A stretch of DNA of 6,608 bases. It comes from Dehalococcoidia bacterium. GTDB taxonomy: Bacteria; Chloroflexota; Dehalococcoidia; Dehalococcoidales; RBG-16-60-22. The DNA lies in NCBI GenBank assembly GCA_030605045.1, contig JAUWBK010000070.1, positions 1 to 6,608 of the forward strand. Direction: 5' to 3'. The translations under genes and the position numbers were made by a program. Positions 5,600 through 6,608 of this stretch are shown here, in pieces. The stretch's first letter is position 1. Every line of letters starts with the position of its first letter. The notes beneath the pieces were generated by a model that saw only the letters and a list, made by a program, of their open reading frames with translations, did no database searches and was not told the origin of the DNA.

Positions 5600-6103
5600 G
5601 TGGGTAATACTCAAGAGAATCTGAAAGCAGCTTTTGCCGGTGAGAGTCAGGCTAACCGTCGCTATTTGTTCTCCGCCGAGCAAGCAGACAAAGACGGGCA
5701 CAAAGTGATAGCCAGACTGTTCCGGGCGGTGGCTGAGGCAGAGACCGTTCATGCCCGTAACCACCTCAAGACTCTGGGAGAAATTAAGTCAACCAAAGAA
5801 AATCTGGAAGCTGCTATCAGTGGGGAACATTACGAATTCACCAAAATGTACCCCGAGTTCATTGAGCAGGCCAAGATGGAAGGCAGCAAGAGAGCTGAGG
5901 CTACCTTCGATTTTACCAACAAGGTCGAGAAAATCCATCACACCCTGTACGGGAAGGCGCTCAAGGCTCTTGAAGAGGGACAACAGCTAGCTGATGAGCC
6001 CTACCTTGTCTGCCAGGTCTGTGGCTACACGGTAGCGGGAGAGGCTCCCGCAAAGTGCCCGATATGCCAGGCGCCTCAAGAGAGATTCAAGCGCGTAGAA
6101 TAG
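5600..6103 (+). CDS. rbr: Rubrerythrin
   Basis: This 167-residue non-haem di-iron protein reduces hydrogen peroxide in the cytoplasm of anaerobes, taking electrons through its rubredoxin-like domain. The ferritin-like four-helix part (1-130) shows the metal ligands E15 (AGESQAN), E48-x-x-H51 (ETVH), E76 and E79 (GEHYEF.KMYPEF) and E110-x-x-H113 (EKIH). The C-terminal rubredoxin-type iron site has C138-x-x-C141 and C153-x-x-C156. It starts with GTG at 5600, supported by a near-perfect AAGGAGGT at 5588-5595; the next in-frame ATG would remove half the di-iron domain. The gene sits 20 bp after the GyrI-like gene and 35 bp before the NurA gene. The length is slightly short compared with classical 190-residue rubrerythrins but normal for this compact form. 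Confidence 0.96.
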   Translation: MGNTQENLKAAFAGESQANRRYLFSAEQADKDGHKVIARLFRAVAEAETVHARNHLKTLGEIKSTKENLEAAISGEHYEFTKMYPEFIEQAKMEGSKRAEATFDFTNKVEKIHHTLYGKALKALEEGQQLADEPYLVCQVCGYTVAGEAPAKCPICQAPQERFKRVE

Positions 6104-6138
6104 AAATGAATTATACTTGGTCGTAGAGGACGGGAGAG
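6104..6138 (+). promoter_or_regulatory. Short rubrerythrin-nurA gap with a possible -10 and ribosome binding site
   Basis: TATACT (6112-6117) matches five of six -10 bases, but no convincing -35 lies at the right distance upstream. AGAGGA (6125-6130) stands 8 nt before the GTG at 6139 and is the likely nurA ribosome binding site. No hairpin terminator separates rubrerythrin from nurA, so read-through is expected with or without a local promoter. Confidence 0.3.
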
Positions 6139-6608
6139 GTGTCATTAGACTTATCCAAAGTCGCGACGCAGGTTGGCAGCATGGTGGCCAGACTGAAGGA
6201 TGCCCGTGAGGAAAGGCAGAAGCGCCTTCAGTATGCTCTGGATGTTGTCGCCAATGAAGCGATTGACCTTGAGGACTTGAAAAAGAAAATTGCCGCCAGT
6301 AAGACTACCTGGTTGGTGGCTGATTTGGTGGACAGGCTGGCCAGCCATTATGGAGCACCCCCCACCCCCACCGAATTTGCCGTTATGGCCACCGATGGCT
6401 CGCATATCGATGTTGACCGGCACCGCTCAACGAGGTGCTACCTGATAAACATTGGCTCGGTCATTATCCATTATGGTGTCGAGCCGAGCGCTGCCCTGGA
6501 CAGTTTTCCCCGTCTTTACTCCGAGGATGAAGACCTGGTGATTACACCGACCGGCGCTACGGGTCGCGAGCAGCCTGTGGAAGGGACGCTTTTGGGCATC
6601 AAACGCGC
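6139..6608 (+). CDS. nurA: NurA-domain DNA repair nuclease, N-terminal part (runs off the window)
   Basis: The frame stays open from a GTG at 6139 to the right edge, giving 156 residues. A helical, charged N-terminus (1-55) is followed by EFAVMATDGSHIDVDRHRST (79-98). This contains the A-x-D-G-S motif with D86, the NurA catalytic metal-binding aspartate, and then the strand CYLINIGSVIIHYG (100-113). NurA is a 5'-3' exonuclease/endonuclease that works with the HerA hexameric translocase in double-strand-break end resection in archaea and some bacteria. An in-frame ATG at 6181 is an alternative start, but it lacks a ribosome binding site. The C-terminal half, with the remaining catalytic residues, is outside the window, as is any HerA gene. 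The gene probably belongs to the GyrI-rubrerythrin transcription unit. Confidence 0.85.
   Translation, partial: MSLDLSKVATQVGSMVARLKDAREERQKRLQYALDVVANEAIDLEDLKKKIAASKTTWLVADLVDRLASHYGAPPTPTEFAVMATDGSHIDVDRHRSTRCYLINIGSVIIHYGVEPSAALDSFPRLYSEDEDLVITPTGATGREQPVEGTLLGIKR

Overview
The window is ordinary bacterial chromosome of mid-range GC. The content points to a strict or facultative anaerobe: rubrerythrin, a DsrE-like sulfur-relay-type protein and a flavin nitroreductase. The single-chain dimeric type of glycyl-tRNA synthetase together with a NurA nuclease and an Mre11-type nuclease fits a Chloroflexota lineage such as Dehalococcoidia. That assignment is inference from family distribution. 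Nothing in the sequence proves it, and there is no rRNA, tRNA, phage, IS element or CRISPR array.

Layout. Plus strand 1-2345: the last residues of an isoprenylcysteine/phospholipid-type methyltransferase (1-104), then a small membrane protein of the DUF1648 family (161-685), glycyl-tRNA synthetase glyQS (708-2081) and a 79-residue DUF7662-type protein (2074-2313) that overlaps glyQS by 8 bp. A good promoter sits at 101-129, with its -35 box overlapping the stop codon of the methyltransferase. This unit ends at a strong intrinsic terminator (2321-2345), followed by a 14-bp palindrome. Next on the plus strand is an Mre11/SbcD-family nuclease (2407-3651) with its own strong terminator (3662-3688).

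Minus strand 3698-4741: a two-gene unit transcribed leftward, a DsrE-like protein (4403-4741) followed by a nitroreductase (3698-4360). It has a clear sigma-70-type promoter at 4789-4817. The 319-bp divergent gap 4742-5060 holds that promoter, a cluster of G/C-rich inverted repeats (about 4848-4964) and an extended -10 promoter for the rightward unit.

Plus strand 5061-6608: a GyrI-like ligand-binding protein (5061-5579), rubrerythrin (5600-6103) and the first 156 codons of a NurA nuclease (6139 to the edge), closely spaced and probably cotranscribed at least in part.

Together the genes combine translation (glyQS), DNA-end processing (Mre11 and NurA, about 2.5 kb apart, with no Rad50/SbcC or HerA visible) and redox or peroxide handling (DsrE, nitroreductase, rubrerythrin). 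No clearly undescribed system is evident. The points most worth a second look are the repeated terminator-plus-palindrome cassettes between genes, the GyrI-rubrerythrin-NurA unit, and the Mre11 translation start, which lies directly beside a palindrome.
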